Origin: Bacteroidota bacterium
GTDB lineage: Bacteria > Bacteroidota > Bacteroidia > Flavobacteriales > Weeksellaceae
Assembly (NCBI GenBank): GCA_023458535.1
Contig: JAEWYW010000062.1
Coordinates: forward strand, 127,094 to 191,093
DNA length: 64,000 nt
Reading direction: 5' to 3'
Numbering within the stretch: position 1 is the stretch's first letter; each line of letters opens with the position of its first letter. The notes beneath the pieces are model-generated. The model was not told the DNA's origin. It saw only the letters and a list, made by a program, of their open reading frames with translations, and ran no database searches. Of the stretch, positions 6,620 through 15,151 are shown piece by piece. The position numbers were made by a program, and so were the translations under genes.

Positions 6620-8539
6620 TTATATTGCTGCTTCGTTTTGGAAATAATTGATGAAATCTTCAATACTCATACTTCCTAAATCTCCTTCGCCACGTCTTCT
6701 TACAGAAATTGTACCGTTTTGTTCTTCATTTTCTCCTACAACCAACATGAATGGTATTTTCTTCAATTCTGCATCACGAATTTTCTTTCCTGTTTTTTCG
6801 TTTCTATCGTCTATGGTTCCGCTAATTTCGTTAATATCCAATTGATTAGCAATTTTATTGGCGTAATCTACATATTTTTCACTAATTGGAAGTATGATGA
6901 ACTGATCTGGAGCCAACCACAATGGGAAATCTCCTGCTGTGTTCTCCAACAAAATCGCAATAAACCTTTCCATAGAGCCAAAAGGTGCTCTGTGGATCAT
7001 TACAGGTCTGTGCTTTTCATTATCGTTTCCAATATATGTTAAATCAAATCTCTCCGGCAAATTATAATCTACCTGAATGGTTCCTAACTGCCAGCTTCTT
7101 CCTAGTGCATCTTTCACCATAAAGTCTAATTTAGGGCCATAGAAAGCCGCTTCACCATATTCAATTACGGTTTTAAGACCTTTATTTTTAGCTGCGGTAA
7201 TGATGGCGTTTTCTGCTTTTTCCCAGTTTTCATCAGAACCAATATATTTTTCTCTGTTTTCAGGGTCACGAAGTGATACCTGCGTTACAAAATCTTCAAA
7301 TCCGAGAGATCTGAATACATACAAAACCAAATCAATAACCCCTTCAAACTCGGAAAGCAACTGATCCGGGGTACAGAATAAGTGTGCATCATCCTGGGTG
7401 AATCCACGAACTCTTGTTAAACCATGCAATTCACCAGATTGTTCATATCTATATACTGTACCGAATTCTGCAAAACGTTTTGGTAAATCTCTGTAAGACC
7501 ATTGTCCAACCTTATAAATTTCGCAGTGGTGTGGACAATTCATAGGTTTTAACATGAATTCTTCACCTTCATTTGGAGTTTTTATCGGCTGAAAACTGTC
7601 TGCTCCATATTTGTCCCAGTGACCAGAAGTTACATACAATTCTTTGGCTCCGATGTGTGGAGACATTACAAATTCGTAACCTGCTTTTTTCTGAGCCGCA
7701 GACAAGAAATTTTCCAGTTTTTTTCGTAGAGCTGCACCTTTTGGTAACCATAAAGGCAAACCAGCACCCACTTTCTCCGAAAAAGCAAAAAATCCCAGTT
7801 CTTTACCTAATTTCCTGTGATCGCGTCTTTTGGCTTCTTCAAGTTTTTCGAGATATTCAGTAAGTTCTTTCTGTTTAGGAAAAGAAATACCATAAACTCT
7901 CGTCAATTGAGGATTTTTCTCATCGCCTCTCCAATAAGCTCCTGCAGCATTTAATATTTTTACGGCTTTTACAATTCCTGTTGAAGGAATGTGTCCACCT
8001 CTACATAAATCCGTAAAATTGTCGTGGGTAACGAAAGTAATTTCACCATCGTTAAGATTTGAAATCAGTTCTGTTTTAAATGGATTATCGGCATATTCCT
8101 TAAGAGCATCTTCTTTGGAAACCGAATACAGTTTGAAAGTGGAATCTTTCTTCGCATTTTCCAAAACCTTTTTTTCGATCTTTTCGAAATCCTTCTCGGA
8201 AAGGGCTTCACCCCCAAAATCCACATCGTAATAGAACCCGTTTTCAATTGCTGGTCCAATGGTAAGTTTAGCATTAGGGAAAAATTCCAAAATAGCCTGC
8301 GCCAAAAGGTGCGCAGAAGAATGCCAGAAAGCTTTTTTACCCATCTCATCATTCCATGTAAGAAGTTGAACTGTTGCATCCGTGGTTATTGGCGTGGTCA
8401 CTTCAACCTGATTTCCGTCCACAAGGGCAGAAATGGTATTTCGGGCTAGGCCTTCACTTATCGATTTTGCAACATCAAGGGGAGTTATTCCACTCTCAAA
8501 TTCTTTAATGCTTCCGTCTGGAAGAGAGATTTTTAACAT
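6620..8539 (-). CDS. thrS: Threonyl-tRNA synthetase
   Basis: 639 residues, the normal bacterial length. The order is an N-terminal TGS domain (MLKISLPDGSIKEFESG), an editing domain with its zinc-site motif HSSAHLLAQAI, the class II catalytic core with motif 2 (RYEQSGELHGLTRVRGFTQDD) and the zinc-binding cysteine in KPMNCPHHC, motif 3 (HRAPFGSMERFIAILLE), and a C-terminal anticodon-binding domain ending near SIEDFINYF. It charges tRNA-Thr and clears mischarged Ser. It is the first gene of the thrS-infC cluster, with a TATTTTTG box 25 bp upstream. A heptad-repeat element begins at its stop codon. Identification is certain. Confidence 0.98.
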   Translation of the reverse strand: MLKISLPDGSIKEFESGITPLDVAKSISEGLARNTISALVDGNQVEVTTPITTDATVQLLTWNDEMGKKAFWHSSAHLLAQAILEFFPNAKLTIGPAIENGFYYDVDFGGEALSEKDFEKIEKKVLENAKKDSTFKLYSVSKEDALKEYADNPFKTELISNLNDGEITFVTHDNFTDLCRGGHIPSTGIVKAVKILNAAGAYWRGDEKNPQLTRVYGISFPKQKELTEYLEKLEEAKRRDHRKLGKELGFFAFSEKVGAGLPLWLPKGAALRKKLENFLSAAQKKAGYEFVMSPHIGAKELYVTSGHWDKYGADSFQPIKTPNEGEEFMLKPMNCPHHCEIYKVGQWSYRDLPKRFAEFGTVYRYEQSGELHGLTRVRGFTQDDAHLFCTPDQLLSEFEGVIDLVLYVFRSLGFEDFVTQVSLRDPENREKYIGSDENWEKAENAIITAAKNKGLKTVIEYGEAAFYGPKLDFMVKDALGRSWQLGTIQVDYNLPERFDLTYIGNDNEKHRPVMIHRAPFGSMERFIAILLENTAGDFPLWLAPDQFIILPISEKYVDYANKIANQLDINEISGTIDDRNEKTGKKIRDAELKKIPFMLVVGENEEQNGTISVRRRGEGDLGSMSIEDFINYFQNEAAI

Positions 8540-8563
8540 TGTATTTACCTAATTTTAGATAGG

Positions 8564-8571
8564 CAAAAATA
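8564..8571 (-). promoter_or_regulatory. -7 box of thrS
   Basis: TATTTTTG on the minus strand, 25 bp before the ATG. The -33 element is not clear. Confidence 0.45.
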
Positions 8572-8643
8572 CAAAATTCTATTTTATTGACCTATATTTT
8601 TACTATAATTGAACTTTGTAGCGTAAAAAAATTCAGAAAATGC

Positions 8644-9246
8644 TCAATTTAATAATTGGAGTTTACCTGTTTGGTCATCAATGGTGTAATGAAGCGCTTT
8701 TGCTAAAACAAAAATCTGATCTAAATTCTGCATCAACTGTTCTCGACCCTCCGTCCTTAATCGGTTTTGGTCGATTGATTTAATAGCATTTTCTTTTGAT
8801 TTGCTCGTTACTTTCTTGATGTCTTCTTGGGAAATTCTGTTGAGAAAGGAATCGTCCATCGATTGAATTTCAACATTAGGTGTAATTCTTATATCCGCAT
8901 CTGGAAGTTCCTTGATGATAAGTTTTTTATTAACGGAATCTACTTCCATTTTCATTTTACTTAAATCATAAGAAACCTGAGCATTGGTTTTTGTGAAAGT
9001 GATGATTTGATTGCCAGAAACTTTTTGACCTAAAACCGTATAATCAAAACTCGTTTTTTGCATTGCAGAGGTGTTCTGTTCCATTACAACCATTTTATTC
9101 ATCTTCTGAATTTGGTTGGTTAGAACATAATAATCTGTGCTCACCTCTTTTTTACCCGTGGAAAAGCATGATTTTACACTAAAAAATAGTATCGTAGCAA
9201 GTAAAATACCTGCTACAAATGATATGATAATGCTTTTATTTCTCAA
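8644..9246 (-). CDS. DUF4230 membrane-anchored protein
   Basis: 200 residues. An N-terminal hydrophobic segment (residues about 6-24, IIISFVAGILLATILFFSV) anchors the protein; the rest is a soluble domain typical of DUF4230, with alternating strands (MKMEVDSVNKKLIIKELPDADI) and a helical end (KENAIKSIDQNRLRTEGREQL). The function of DUF4230 is unknown. The start is a TTG whose last bases overlap the TGA of the upstream thioredoxin-like gene (TTGA), which implies translational coupling. It ends about 105 bp before the thrS start region, with no clear terminator between. The family call is good; no role can be given. Confidence 0.75.
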   Translation of the reverse strand: MRNKSIIISFVAGILLATILFFSVKSCFSTGKKEVSTDYYVLTNQIQKMNKMVVMEQNTSAMQKTSFDYTVLGQKVSGNQIITFTKTNAQVSYDLSKMKMEVDSVNKKLIIKELPDADIRITPNVEIQSMDDSFLNRISQEDIKKVTSKSKENAIKSIDQNRLRTEGREQLMQNLDQIFVLAKALHYTIDDQTGKLQLLN

Positions 9247-9815
9247 TTTTTCTTATTAAAAATTTCTTTGATGACTGATGAATCGTCTTTTTTCAAAATT
9301 TCAACCAAATCTCTTTCGATATAGCCAGTGGTAGGCATTTCAATTATTCTTCCCAATTCCTTACCGTATTTTTCAACGATAATGGTGGGTACCTTCTGAA
9401 TATTGTATTTTCCTTCTTCACCATTAGGAGATTCTTTTTTTCTGTTTACCCCAATAATGGTGACTTTATCTGTAGGATAGTTGGCCTCCTCCAAAACTTT
9501 CATCAGTCTAGGGAAATCTTTGTGACTGTCCTCACACCATGTTCCTAAAAAAACAGTGATATTATAAGTGTTCAGCTTGTTTTTTTTAAGTTCCGCCACT
9601 GCATTCTTATCTATTGAATATTCATCATGCTCCTTTACATACCAATTGCTATAAGGTTCTTTCAGAAACTGCTCTTTCAACTGTGCGCCTAGAAGCATTT
9701 TGCCATCTTTCTCAGAATCAACTTCGCGGTTGACAACCACTTTTTGAGCGTAAGAAATACTTATTCCACCTACTAATGATGCTATAAGGAGAGAGCGTAC
9801 TATTATTTTTTTCAT
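9243..9815 (-). CDS. Thioredoxin-fold periplasmic protein with a single active-site Cys
   Basis: 190 residues. The signal peptide (MKKIIVRSLLIASLVGGISISYA) is followed by a thioredoxin fold: YNITVFLGTWCEDS at the active site, KVTIIGVNRKK in the centre and KYNIQKVPTIIV with the cis-Pro near the end. The active site reads WCEDS instead of WCxxC, so it lacks the resolving cysteine and is unlikely to be a normal disulfide oxidoreductase. A peroxiredoxin-like, mixed-disulfide or binding role is possible. It overlaps the DUF4230 start by 4 bp and lies directly after the pyrophosphohydrolase-like gene (1-bp gap), so the three genes likely form one transcript. The fold is confident; the function is not. 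Confidence 0.75.
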   Translation of the reverse strand: MKKIIVRSLLIASLVGGISISYAQKVVVNREVDSEKDGKMLLGAQLKEQFLKEPYSNWYVKEHDEYSIDKNAVAELKKNKLNTYNITVFLGTWCEDSHKDFPRLMKVLEEANYPTDKVTIIGVNRKKESPNGEEGKYNIQKVPTIIVEKYGKELGRIIEMPTTGYIERDLVEILKKDDSSVIKEIFNKKN

Positions 9816-9816
9816 G

Positions 9817-10284
9817 TTATTTTTCTATAATGGTTTTTAAATCTGCGGGAGAGTAGTATTTGTTTTTTAAGACTTTATGATCTTCTTTTCTATAAACGTT
9901 AAATTTCTCACCAGACTTTTCATAAAATGATTCTGTTCCTTTTTCTTTATAAAATTCCATTGTTTCCTCAGCCTGCAGCTCGTTGTCACAAGCTTTAGAC
10001 ATATTAGAACGCTGAACTTCGTCGAAGAGTTCTACAAATTTGCTGCCAAGTCCAAATTCCAAGACGGCACCGCTTAAAACATACTGCAAATCGCACAAAG
10101 CATCGGCAATTTCTACGATATCGTTGTCTGCGATGGCCTGTTTAAGTTCGTTAAGTTCTTCCTGAAGAAGGCTCACTCTTAAATCGCATCTTTCTTTAGA
10201 AGGAATTTGTGGAGTATCTAAAATAGGGGCTTTAAAAGTGGTGTGAAATTCTGCTACTTGGTTCAGACTATCAATTTTATCCAT
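9817..10284 (-). CDS. MazG/PRA-PH-superfamily nucleoside triphosphate pyrophosphohydrolase-like protein
   Basis: 155 residues. The alpha-helical NTP-PPase core has the metal-binding pattern ExxE...ExxD: LLQEELNELKQAIADND followed by EIADALCDLQYVL. Enzymes of this superfamily split NTPs or phosphoribosyl-ATP to release pyrophosphate; the natural substrate here is unknown. A longer reading from a TTG at 10305 is rejected because that codon lies inside a TATCTTTG promoter box (10310-10303). The ATG at 10284 gives MDKIDSLNQ, about 10 nt after the predicted transcript start. It is the first gene of a short minus-strand operon with the thioredoxin-like and DUF4230 genes. Confidence 0.75.
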   Translation of the reverse strand: MDKIDSLNQVAEFHTTFKAPILDTPQIPSKERCDLRVSLLQEELNELKQAIADNDIVEIADALCDLQYVLSGAVLEFGLGSKFVELFDEVQRSNMSKACDNELQAEETMEFYKEKGTESFYEKSGEKFNVYRKEDHKVLKNKYYSPADLKTIIEK

Positions 10285-10302
10285 GAAATTTTTTAATTTA
10301 TA

Positions 10303-10310
10303 CAAAGATA
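10303..10310 (-). promoter_or_regulatory. -7 box of the pyrophosphohydrolase-like gene
   Basis: TATCTTTG on the minus strand, 18 bp before the chosen ATG and just after the upstream terminator. It rules out the TTG start at 10305. Confidence 0.6.
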
Positions 10311-10329
10311 AGCAAACCTGTAAAAAGAA

Positions 10330-10355
10330 AAAAGACCGCTTGAAAACGGTCTTTT
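10330..10355 (-). terminator. Terminator of the acyl-CoA dehydrogenase gene
   Basis: AAAAGACCG / CGGTCTTTT stem with an 8-nt loop; A- and T-rich flanks on both sides. It lies about 60 bp after the dehydrogenase stop. Confidence 0.8.
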
Positions 10356-10414
10356 AATTACAGTTGATGATTAAATTGAATATGCTATTCAAAATTATCA
10401 AAATTATCCAATAA

Positions 10415-11554
10415 TTATCTTGTGATATCTCTACCGATTACCAATCTCTGGATTTCTGATGTTCCTTCACCAATGGTACAAAGTTTAGAATCTCTGTAGA
10501 ATTTTTCAGCAGGGAAGTCTTTCGTGTAACCATAACCACCGAAAATCTGAACTGCATTGTTAGAAATTCTAACACAAGCTTCAGAAGCGTACAGTTTCGC
10601 CATAGCACCTTCTTTGGTCATTGGTTTTTTAGCCATTTTAAGCGTTGAAGCTCTCTGAATAAGCAATTCTGCTGCATCTATTTCTGTTGCCATGTCCGCC
10701 AGCATAAAGTTGATGGCTTGGAAATTTGCAATTGGCTGTCCGAATTGGTTTCTTTCTTTTGCGTACTTTAAAGCAGCTTTGTAAGCTCCTCTACCAGTAC
10801 CTAAACTTAGAGCAGCAATAGAAATTCTACCACCGTCAAGAATTTTCATTGCTTGTTTGAAGCCTTCGCCCACTTCTCCTAATCTGTGAGAATCTGGAAC
10901 TCTTACGTTATCAAAAATAAGCTCAGCAGTTTCTGATGCTCTCATTCCTAATTTATTTTCTTTTTTACCAGAAGTAAAACCAGGCATTCCTTTTTCTAAT
11001 ACGAAAGCAGTAGAGTTGTTTTTAGCACCTTTTTCTCCAGTTCTGGTCATTACAACTGCAATATCTCCAGAAATGGCGTGTGTGATGAAGTTTTTAGCAC
11101 CATTAATGATCCAATCATCACCATCTTTTACAGCTGTTGTAGACATACCTCCAGAATCTGAACCTGTGTTATGTTCTGTTAGCCCCCAAGCTCCGATTAC
11201 TTTACCAGAAGCCAACTGAGGAAGCCATTTCATTCTTTGCTCTTCGTTACCAAATTCGTAGATATGATTGGTGCAAAGAGAGTTGTGTGCTGCCACAGAA
11301 AGTCCGATAGAAGGATCTACTTGAGAAATTTCATCCAAAATAGCAACATACTCATGATAGCCAAGACCAGAACCACCGTATTTTTCAGGAATAACAATTC
11401 CCATGAAACCCATCTCACCTAATTGGTGGAATAAATCTTTAGGGAAAGTTTGGCTTTCGTCCCATTCCATGATGTTTGGTCTGATATTTTTCTCAGCAAA
11501 TTCTCTTGCTGTTTCGGCAATCATTTTGATATTGTCCATTGTCTCTGTGTTCAT
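10415..11554 (-). CDS. Acyl-CoA dehydrogenase
   Basis: 379 residues, the normal length for the short/medium-chain group. It has an N-terminal helical domain (ARE FAEKNIRPNIMEWDE), a middle beta domain with the FAD-binding WGLTEHNTGSDSGGM, and a C-terminal domain ending IGEGTSEIQRLVIGRDI, where the Glu of GEGTSE is the usual catalytic base of short-chain enzymes. It oxidises acyl-CoA to enoyl-CoA and passes electrons to an electron-transfer flavoprotein. The ATG at 11554 (MNTETMDNIK) is chosen over an upstream start at 11584 because a TATCTTTG promoter box (11579-11572) lies between them. Chain-length preference cannot be judged; branched-chain or butyryl substrates are plausible. Confidence 0.92.
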   Translation of the reverse strand: MNTETMDNIKMIAETAREFAEKNIRPNIMEWDESQTFPKDLFHQLGEMGFMGIVIPEKYGGSGLGYHEYVAILDEISQVDPSIGLSVAAHNSLCTNHIYEFGNEEQRMKWLPQLASGKVIGAWGLTEHNTGSDSGGMSTTAVKDGDDWIINGAKNFITHAISGDIAVVMTRTGEKGAKNNSTAFVLEKGMPGFTSGKKENKLGMRASETAELIFDNVRVPDSHRLGEVGEGFKQAMKILDGGRISIAALSLGTGRGAYKAALKYAKERNQFGQPIANFQAINFMLADMATEIDAAELLIQRASTLKMAKKPMTKEGAMAKLYASEACVRISNNAVQIFGGYGYTKDFPAEKFYRDSKLCTIGEGTSEIQRLVIGRDITR

Positions 11555-11571
11555 ATAAAAATCTTTGTCGC

Positions 11572-11579
11572 CAAAGATA
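11572..11579 (-). promoter_or_regulatory. -7 box of the acyl-CoA dehydrogenase gene
   Basis: TATCTTTG on the minus strand, 17 bp before the chosen ATG. Confidence 0.5.
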
Positions 11580-11689
11580 ATCAAATTGTAGAAATCTAAA
11601 AATTTTTGTGAGTTTTTAAATAAATACGCAATTGTGAGCGCATTTAAAGCCTTAAGCTAGAATTAATTAATGTTAATTTAATGATTTTC

Positions 11690-11722
11690 TTGATGTTGTG
11701 GATGGCTTAATGAGTAGCTTTG
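11690..11722 (+). promoter_or_regulatory. Promoter of the endonuclease I gene
   Basis: TTG at 11690-11692, a 22-bp spacer and TAGCTTTG at 11715-11722, 17 bp before the ATG at 11740. Confidence 0.5.
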
Positions 11723-11739
11723 TAGAATAAAAATTAATT

Positions 11740-13671
11740 ATGAATAAATTTTTATTTTATCTGATGTTAATCCCGACATGCCTCATTGCACAGGCTCCAG
11801 CGGGTTATTATAATGGTACTTCAGGACTTGCAGGCTATGCTTTGAAGACCAAACTGCACGATATTATTTCTGAAAAAAATAAAAACTGGCATTATGCGGA
11901 TTTGTCTAATTTTTATAAACAGACAGATTTGGATGTGTATTATGATCACACACCTGCAAACAATCCCTATCTGAACACCAATACAGGTACTATGGATTAT
12001 ATTCTATTGGATATTTATTCTGAAAAACCAGGTGGTGCTGATGCTTGTGAATATACTTCCGAACAGTTAATAAGTACGGCTAATGCAGAAGGTTTGGGTT
12101 ATAATCGTGAACATATGATGCCGCAGAGTACATTTTACAGCTATTATCCTATGTATTCCGATCTTAATTTTGTAATACCTACCGATGCAAGAATCAATCA
12201 GTTGAGAAATATTTATCCGTATGGGGTTTCAAAAACTTCGTCATCCAATGTTTTTTATACATTTTCGAATACTTCCAAAATTGGGAATAGTGCGATTCCT
12301 AATTATGTGTATGCTGGCAGAGTTTATGAGCCAGTGGATGAATTTAAAGGTGATGTAGCTAGAGGATTGCTTTATTTTGCGGTTCGGTATGAAGGGAAAT
12401 TGGGTTCGTATAAAGTTATTAACAGTACTTCATCGAATCCTACGCCATTAAATGATCAATCTGTTTTAGATGGCACCGAGGAAAGAGCCTATGATCAACC
12501 TTATATAGATATGCTTTTGGCTTGGAGTGCTCAGGATCCTGTTTCGCAAAGAGAAATTGATAGGAATAATGCGGTGTATGCCATTCAGGGAAATAGAAAT
12601 CCTTTTATAGATAACCCAAGTTGGGCTGGTTTAATTTGGAATCAAACTGCTGATGCTATTGCACCAAATGCTCCTTCAAATCTAACGGTGTCCCAAACTG
12701 GAGCTTATTTTGTGACATTGAATTGGTCGCCAAGCAATAGTATAGATGTTATTGGTTATAAAGTTTATCAAAATGGAACGTTGATAGGATTTTCAAAAGG
12801 GAATTCTTTTGTAGTGGATCATTTAGCTCCCGCTACGGCTTATAATTTTACAGTAAAAGCGTATGATAATGGTTATTTATTATCTACTGACTCTAACACC
12901 CTTTCTGCTACTACTTTAGCCTCAGATGCGTATGCAAAGGATATCTTTGTTTCAAAATACATTGAAGGAACTGCCAATAACAAAGCAATAGAATTATACA
13001 ACAACACGGGGCATCCAGTAAATCTGGCCAATTATCAATTGATTTCGCAGTCTTATAATAATACCCAAGGTGTTTACTATTATGAAAATGCTTATGAGTT
13101 TGAAGGTGTGTTACAGCAAGGAGAACGTGCTGTTATCATCAATCCCAACGCTGATTTGTCTTGTTTAACAGTAGATCAGGCACGTTTTGTAACCGCTGCA
13201 CCAGAGATGGCTTACAATGGTAGTCAGTATTTAGAGTTAAGGTATAAAACGTCCCGAATTGATGCACTTGGAATGTATGGTCAGTCCAATTCTTCTGCTT
13301 TAGCCGACGTTACTTTGTACAGAAATTCTAGTGTGAATAACCCTAATTCAACTTTTACAGGTTCTGAATGGGATGTTTATCCAGTTAATTACTGTCAGGG
13401 AACTGGAACTTTATCCGTAGAACCTTCTCTTTATACTGAAAATATTGATCTAGTGCTTTATCCAAATCCTGTAACAGACAGTATGGTTCGTTTTAGAGGG
13501 AAAAATTTAGAAAAGATTAATGAAATTGTAATAGTAGATGCTTCGGGTAAAATAGTCGTACAAAAACTGAATCCGTTCAAAAATTCAAATGAAATTTCAG
13601 TCTCCAATCTAAGTGCTGGAGTATACTTTGTGAAAACTCCTTATAAAACTTTGAAGTTCATTAAGAAATAA
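11740..13671 (+). CDS. Secreted endonuclease I-family nuclease with FN3, lamin-tail-like and T9SS domains
   Basis: 643 residues. After a signal peptide (cleavage near LIAQA) comes an endonuclease I (EndA/NucM-type) domain. Its beta-beta-alpha metal motif is YNREHMMPQS (His about residue 127), followed by SDLNFVIPTDARINQLRN. Residues about 307-390 form a fibronectin type III domain (PSNLTVSQTG...LNWSPS...YKVYQNG). Residues about 398-540 resemble a lamin-tail domain (IFVSKYIEGTANNKAIELYN). The last 80 residues are a T9SS sorting domain (LYPNPVTDSM...LSAGVYFVKT). The enzyme is predicted to be an extracellular, probably cell-surface, nuclease that degrades DNA or RNA for nutrition or biofilm turnover. 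Domain order and export are well supported. Confidence 0.9.
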   Translation: MNKFLFYLMLIPTCLIAQAPAGYYNGTSGLAGYALKTKLHDIISEKNKNWHYADLSNFYKQTDLDVYYDHTPANNPYLNTNTGTMDYILLDIYSEKPGGADACEYTSEQLISTANAEGLGYNREHMMPQSTFYSYYPMYSDLNFVIPTDARINQLRNIYPYGVSKTSSSNVFYTFSNTSKIGNSAIPNYVYAGRVYEPVDEFKGDVARGLLYFAVRYEGKLGSYKVINSTSSNPTPLNDQSVLDGTEERAYDQPYIDMLLAWSAQDPVSQREIDRNNAVYAIQGNRNPFIDNPSWAGLIWNQTADAIAPNAPSNLTVSQTGAYFVTLNWSPSNSIDVIGYKVYQNGTLIGFSKGNSFVVDHLAPATAYNFTVKAYDNGYLLSTDSNTLSATTLASDAYAKDIFVSKYIEGTANNKAIELYNNTGHPVNLANYQLISQSYNNTQGVYYYENAYEFEGVLQQGERAVIINPNADLSCLTVDQARFVTAAPEMAYNGSQYLELRYKTSRIDALGMYGQSNSSALADVTLYRNSSVNNPNSTFTGSEWDVYPVNYCQGTGTLSVEPSLYTENIDLVLYPNPVTDSMVRFRGKNLEKINEIVIVDASGKIVVQKLNPFKNSNEISVSNLSAGVYFVKTPYKTLKFIKK

Positions 13672-13691
13672 AAGTTGTAAAGTTTTTAATG

Positions 13692-13774
13692 ATATAAGCG
13701 AAATGCCTTATAAATGTGTTTTATAATGTTTTTTGCTTATATTTTTTATTTATAAGTACAATTGCTTATATTTG
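13692..13774 (+). promoter_or_regulatory. satD promoter with an array of GCTTATAT/CTTATAAA sites
   Basis: TATATTTG at 13767-13774 is the -7 box. Around it are ATATAAGC (13692-13699), CTTATAAA (13707-13714), GCTTATAT (13735-13742), TTTATAAG (13749-13756) and GCTTATAT (13764-13771). The last overlaps the -7 box. Only 4 nt separate the box from the ATG, so the transcript may be leaderless. Confidence 0.55.
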
Positions 13775-13778
13775 CAAA

Positions 13779-14396
13779 ATGATTGCGGTACTTACTGGCG
13801 ACGTTGTAAACTCCCAACATTCGGATACAGAAGTTTGGATCAGTAAACTTAAAAATTTGCTTGGTCAGTGGGGAAGTGCGCCATTTCAGTGGGAAATCTA
13901 CCGCGGCGACGAATTTCAAATAAAATGTTCTGTAGAAGAGGTTTTTTGGAAATTCTTATCCATAAAATCCCTTATAAAAAGTCAGGAAAATTTAGATGTT
14001 CGCATTGCCATAGGAATTGGTGAAGAAACCTTTTCTTCAGAAAAAATTACAGAATCCAACGGTTCAGCGTATATTAATTCTGGAAGATTGCTGAATAACT
14101 TAAAATCCGACGGTTACAATTTAGCGATAAAAACACCTGTCGAATGTGTTAATAATGACTTGAATATGCTCCTAAAATGGGCATCTAAAGATTTTGATGG
14201 CTGGTCTGTAGCCACAGCGGAAATAATTCATCAACTGATCTTATATCCCGAATCCAACCAGGAAGATTTAGCAAAAAAATTCAATATTTCACAATCATCT
14301 GTCAGTCAGAGGCTCAAGCGTGCTAATTATGATTTACTGGTGGAGACTAACGATTACTTCAAAAATAAAATAGAAGAACTTCAGCATAAGGTATGA
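13779..14396 (+). CDS. SatD-family protein with C-terminal helix-turn-helix
   Basis: 205 residues. The N-terminal part (MIAVLTGDVVNSQHSD...WEIYRGDEFQIKC...DVRIAIGIGEE) matches the SatD family, whose fold resembles nucleotide-cyclase-like domains; its biochemical role is not established. The C-terminal part (YPESNQEDLAKKFNISQSSVSQRLKRANYD) is a clear helix-turn-helix, so the protein probably binds DNA. An upstream TTG-type start at 13716 is rejected because the TATATTTG box at 13767-13774 would lie inside the coding region. The stop overlaps the next start (ATGA), as is usual for SatD-DUF3307 pairs. The site array in front suggests autoregulation, which is inference. Confidence 0.8.
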   Translation: MIAVLTGDVVNSQHSDTEVWISKLKNLLGQWGSAPFQWEIYRGDEFQIKCSVEEVFWKFLSIKSLIKSQENLDVRIAIGIGEETFSSEKITESNGSAYINSGRLLNNLKSDGYNLAIKTPVECVNNDLNMLLKWASKDFDGWSVATAEIIHQLILYPESNQEDLAKKFNISQSSVSQRLKRANYDLLVETNDYFKNKIEELQHKV

Positions 14397-15094
14397 TCTT
14401 TTTTCCACTCATATTGGCGCATCTTTTGGGAGATTTTGTTCTTCAGCCCAACACATGGGTTTTGGATAAGGAACGCAAGAGACTAAAAAGCAAATACCTC
14501 TACATTCATGTTTTTATCCACACTGTTTTATCTTTTTTATTTTTATGGAATGTAGAACTATGGTGGGTAGCTTTGTTAGTAGGCATTACACATTTTTTAA
14601 TCGATGCTGCCAAACTTAGTTTTCAGAGCATCAAGACAAGGAAAATCTGGTTTTTTGCAGACCAACTCATGCATATTGCGGTTATTGTTGGACTTTCCTA
14701 CTATTTTAAAGAATTTGATTTTGAGTTTTTACATTCTCCAAAATTTTTAAAAGTAGTAGTGGGTGCTATTTTTTTAAGTTTGCCTGCATCTATTATTATC
14801 AAAATTTTACTTTCCTCATGGACGCCAGCTTCGGCAGATCATCATACTTTACAAACCGAATCTTTAAGCAATGCCGGAAAATATATTGGTATTTTGGAAC
14901 GTTTATTAGTTTTCACTTTTGTAATGGTAAACCACTGGGAAGGAGTCGGCTTCATGGTAGCAGCAAAATCTATTTTCAGGTTTAGCGATTTGGCCCAGGC
15001 GAAACAGAGAAAGTTAACAGAATATGTATTGATAGGAACTTTATTGAGTTTCGGAATGGCTGTTTTAACAGCAATAATCATAGGAAAAATATAA
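14393..15094 (+). CDS. DUF3307 membrane protein
   Basis: 233 residues with about six hydrophobic segments. The first (MIFFPLILAHLLGDFVLQP) carries the HxxxDF-type signature of DUF3307, and LVGITHFLIDAAKLSF and WFFADQLMHIAVIVG supply further His/Asp positions inside or next to the membrane. The function is unknown. It overlaps satD by 4 bp, which points to coupled translation, and this pairing is common in Bacteroidota. No typical signal peptide is present; the first segment is probably a membrane helix. It is followed after 57 bp by purC, which may have its own start of transcription. Confidence 0.78.
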   Translation: MIFFPLILAHLLGDFVLQPNTWVLDKERKRLKSKYLYIHVFIHTVLSFLFLWNVELWWVALLVGITHFLIDAAKLSFQSIKTRKIWFFADQLMHIAVIVGLSYYFKEFDFEFLHSPKFLKVVVGAIFLSLPASIIIKILLSSWTPASADHHTLQTESLSNAGKYIGILERLLVFTFVMVNHWEGVGFMVAAKSIFRFSDLAQAKQRKLTEYVLIGTLLSFGMAVLTAIIIGKI

Positions 15095-15151
15095 AATCTA
15101 AATATAAAACTAAGTTTTGAATACCATTCAAGACCATAAAAAGTAAAAATT

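Noticed and set aside
7569..7863. Small ORFs on both strands inside thrS, gyrB, carB, secDF and hemN
   Set aside because: They lie wholly within long, well-conserved genes in other frames and lack starts, promoters or recognisable products.
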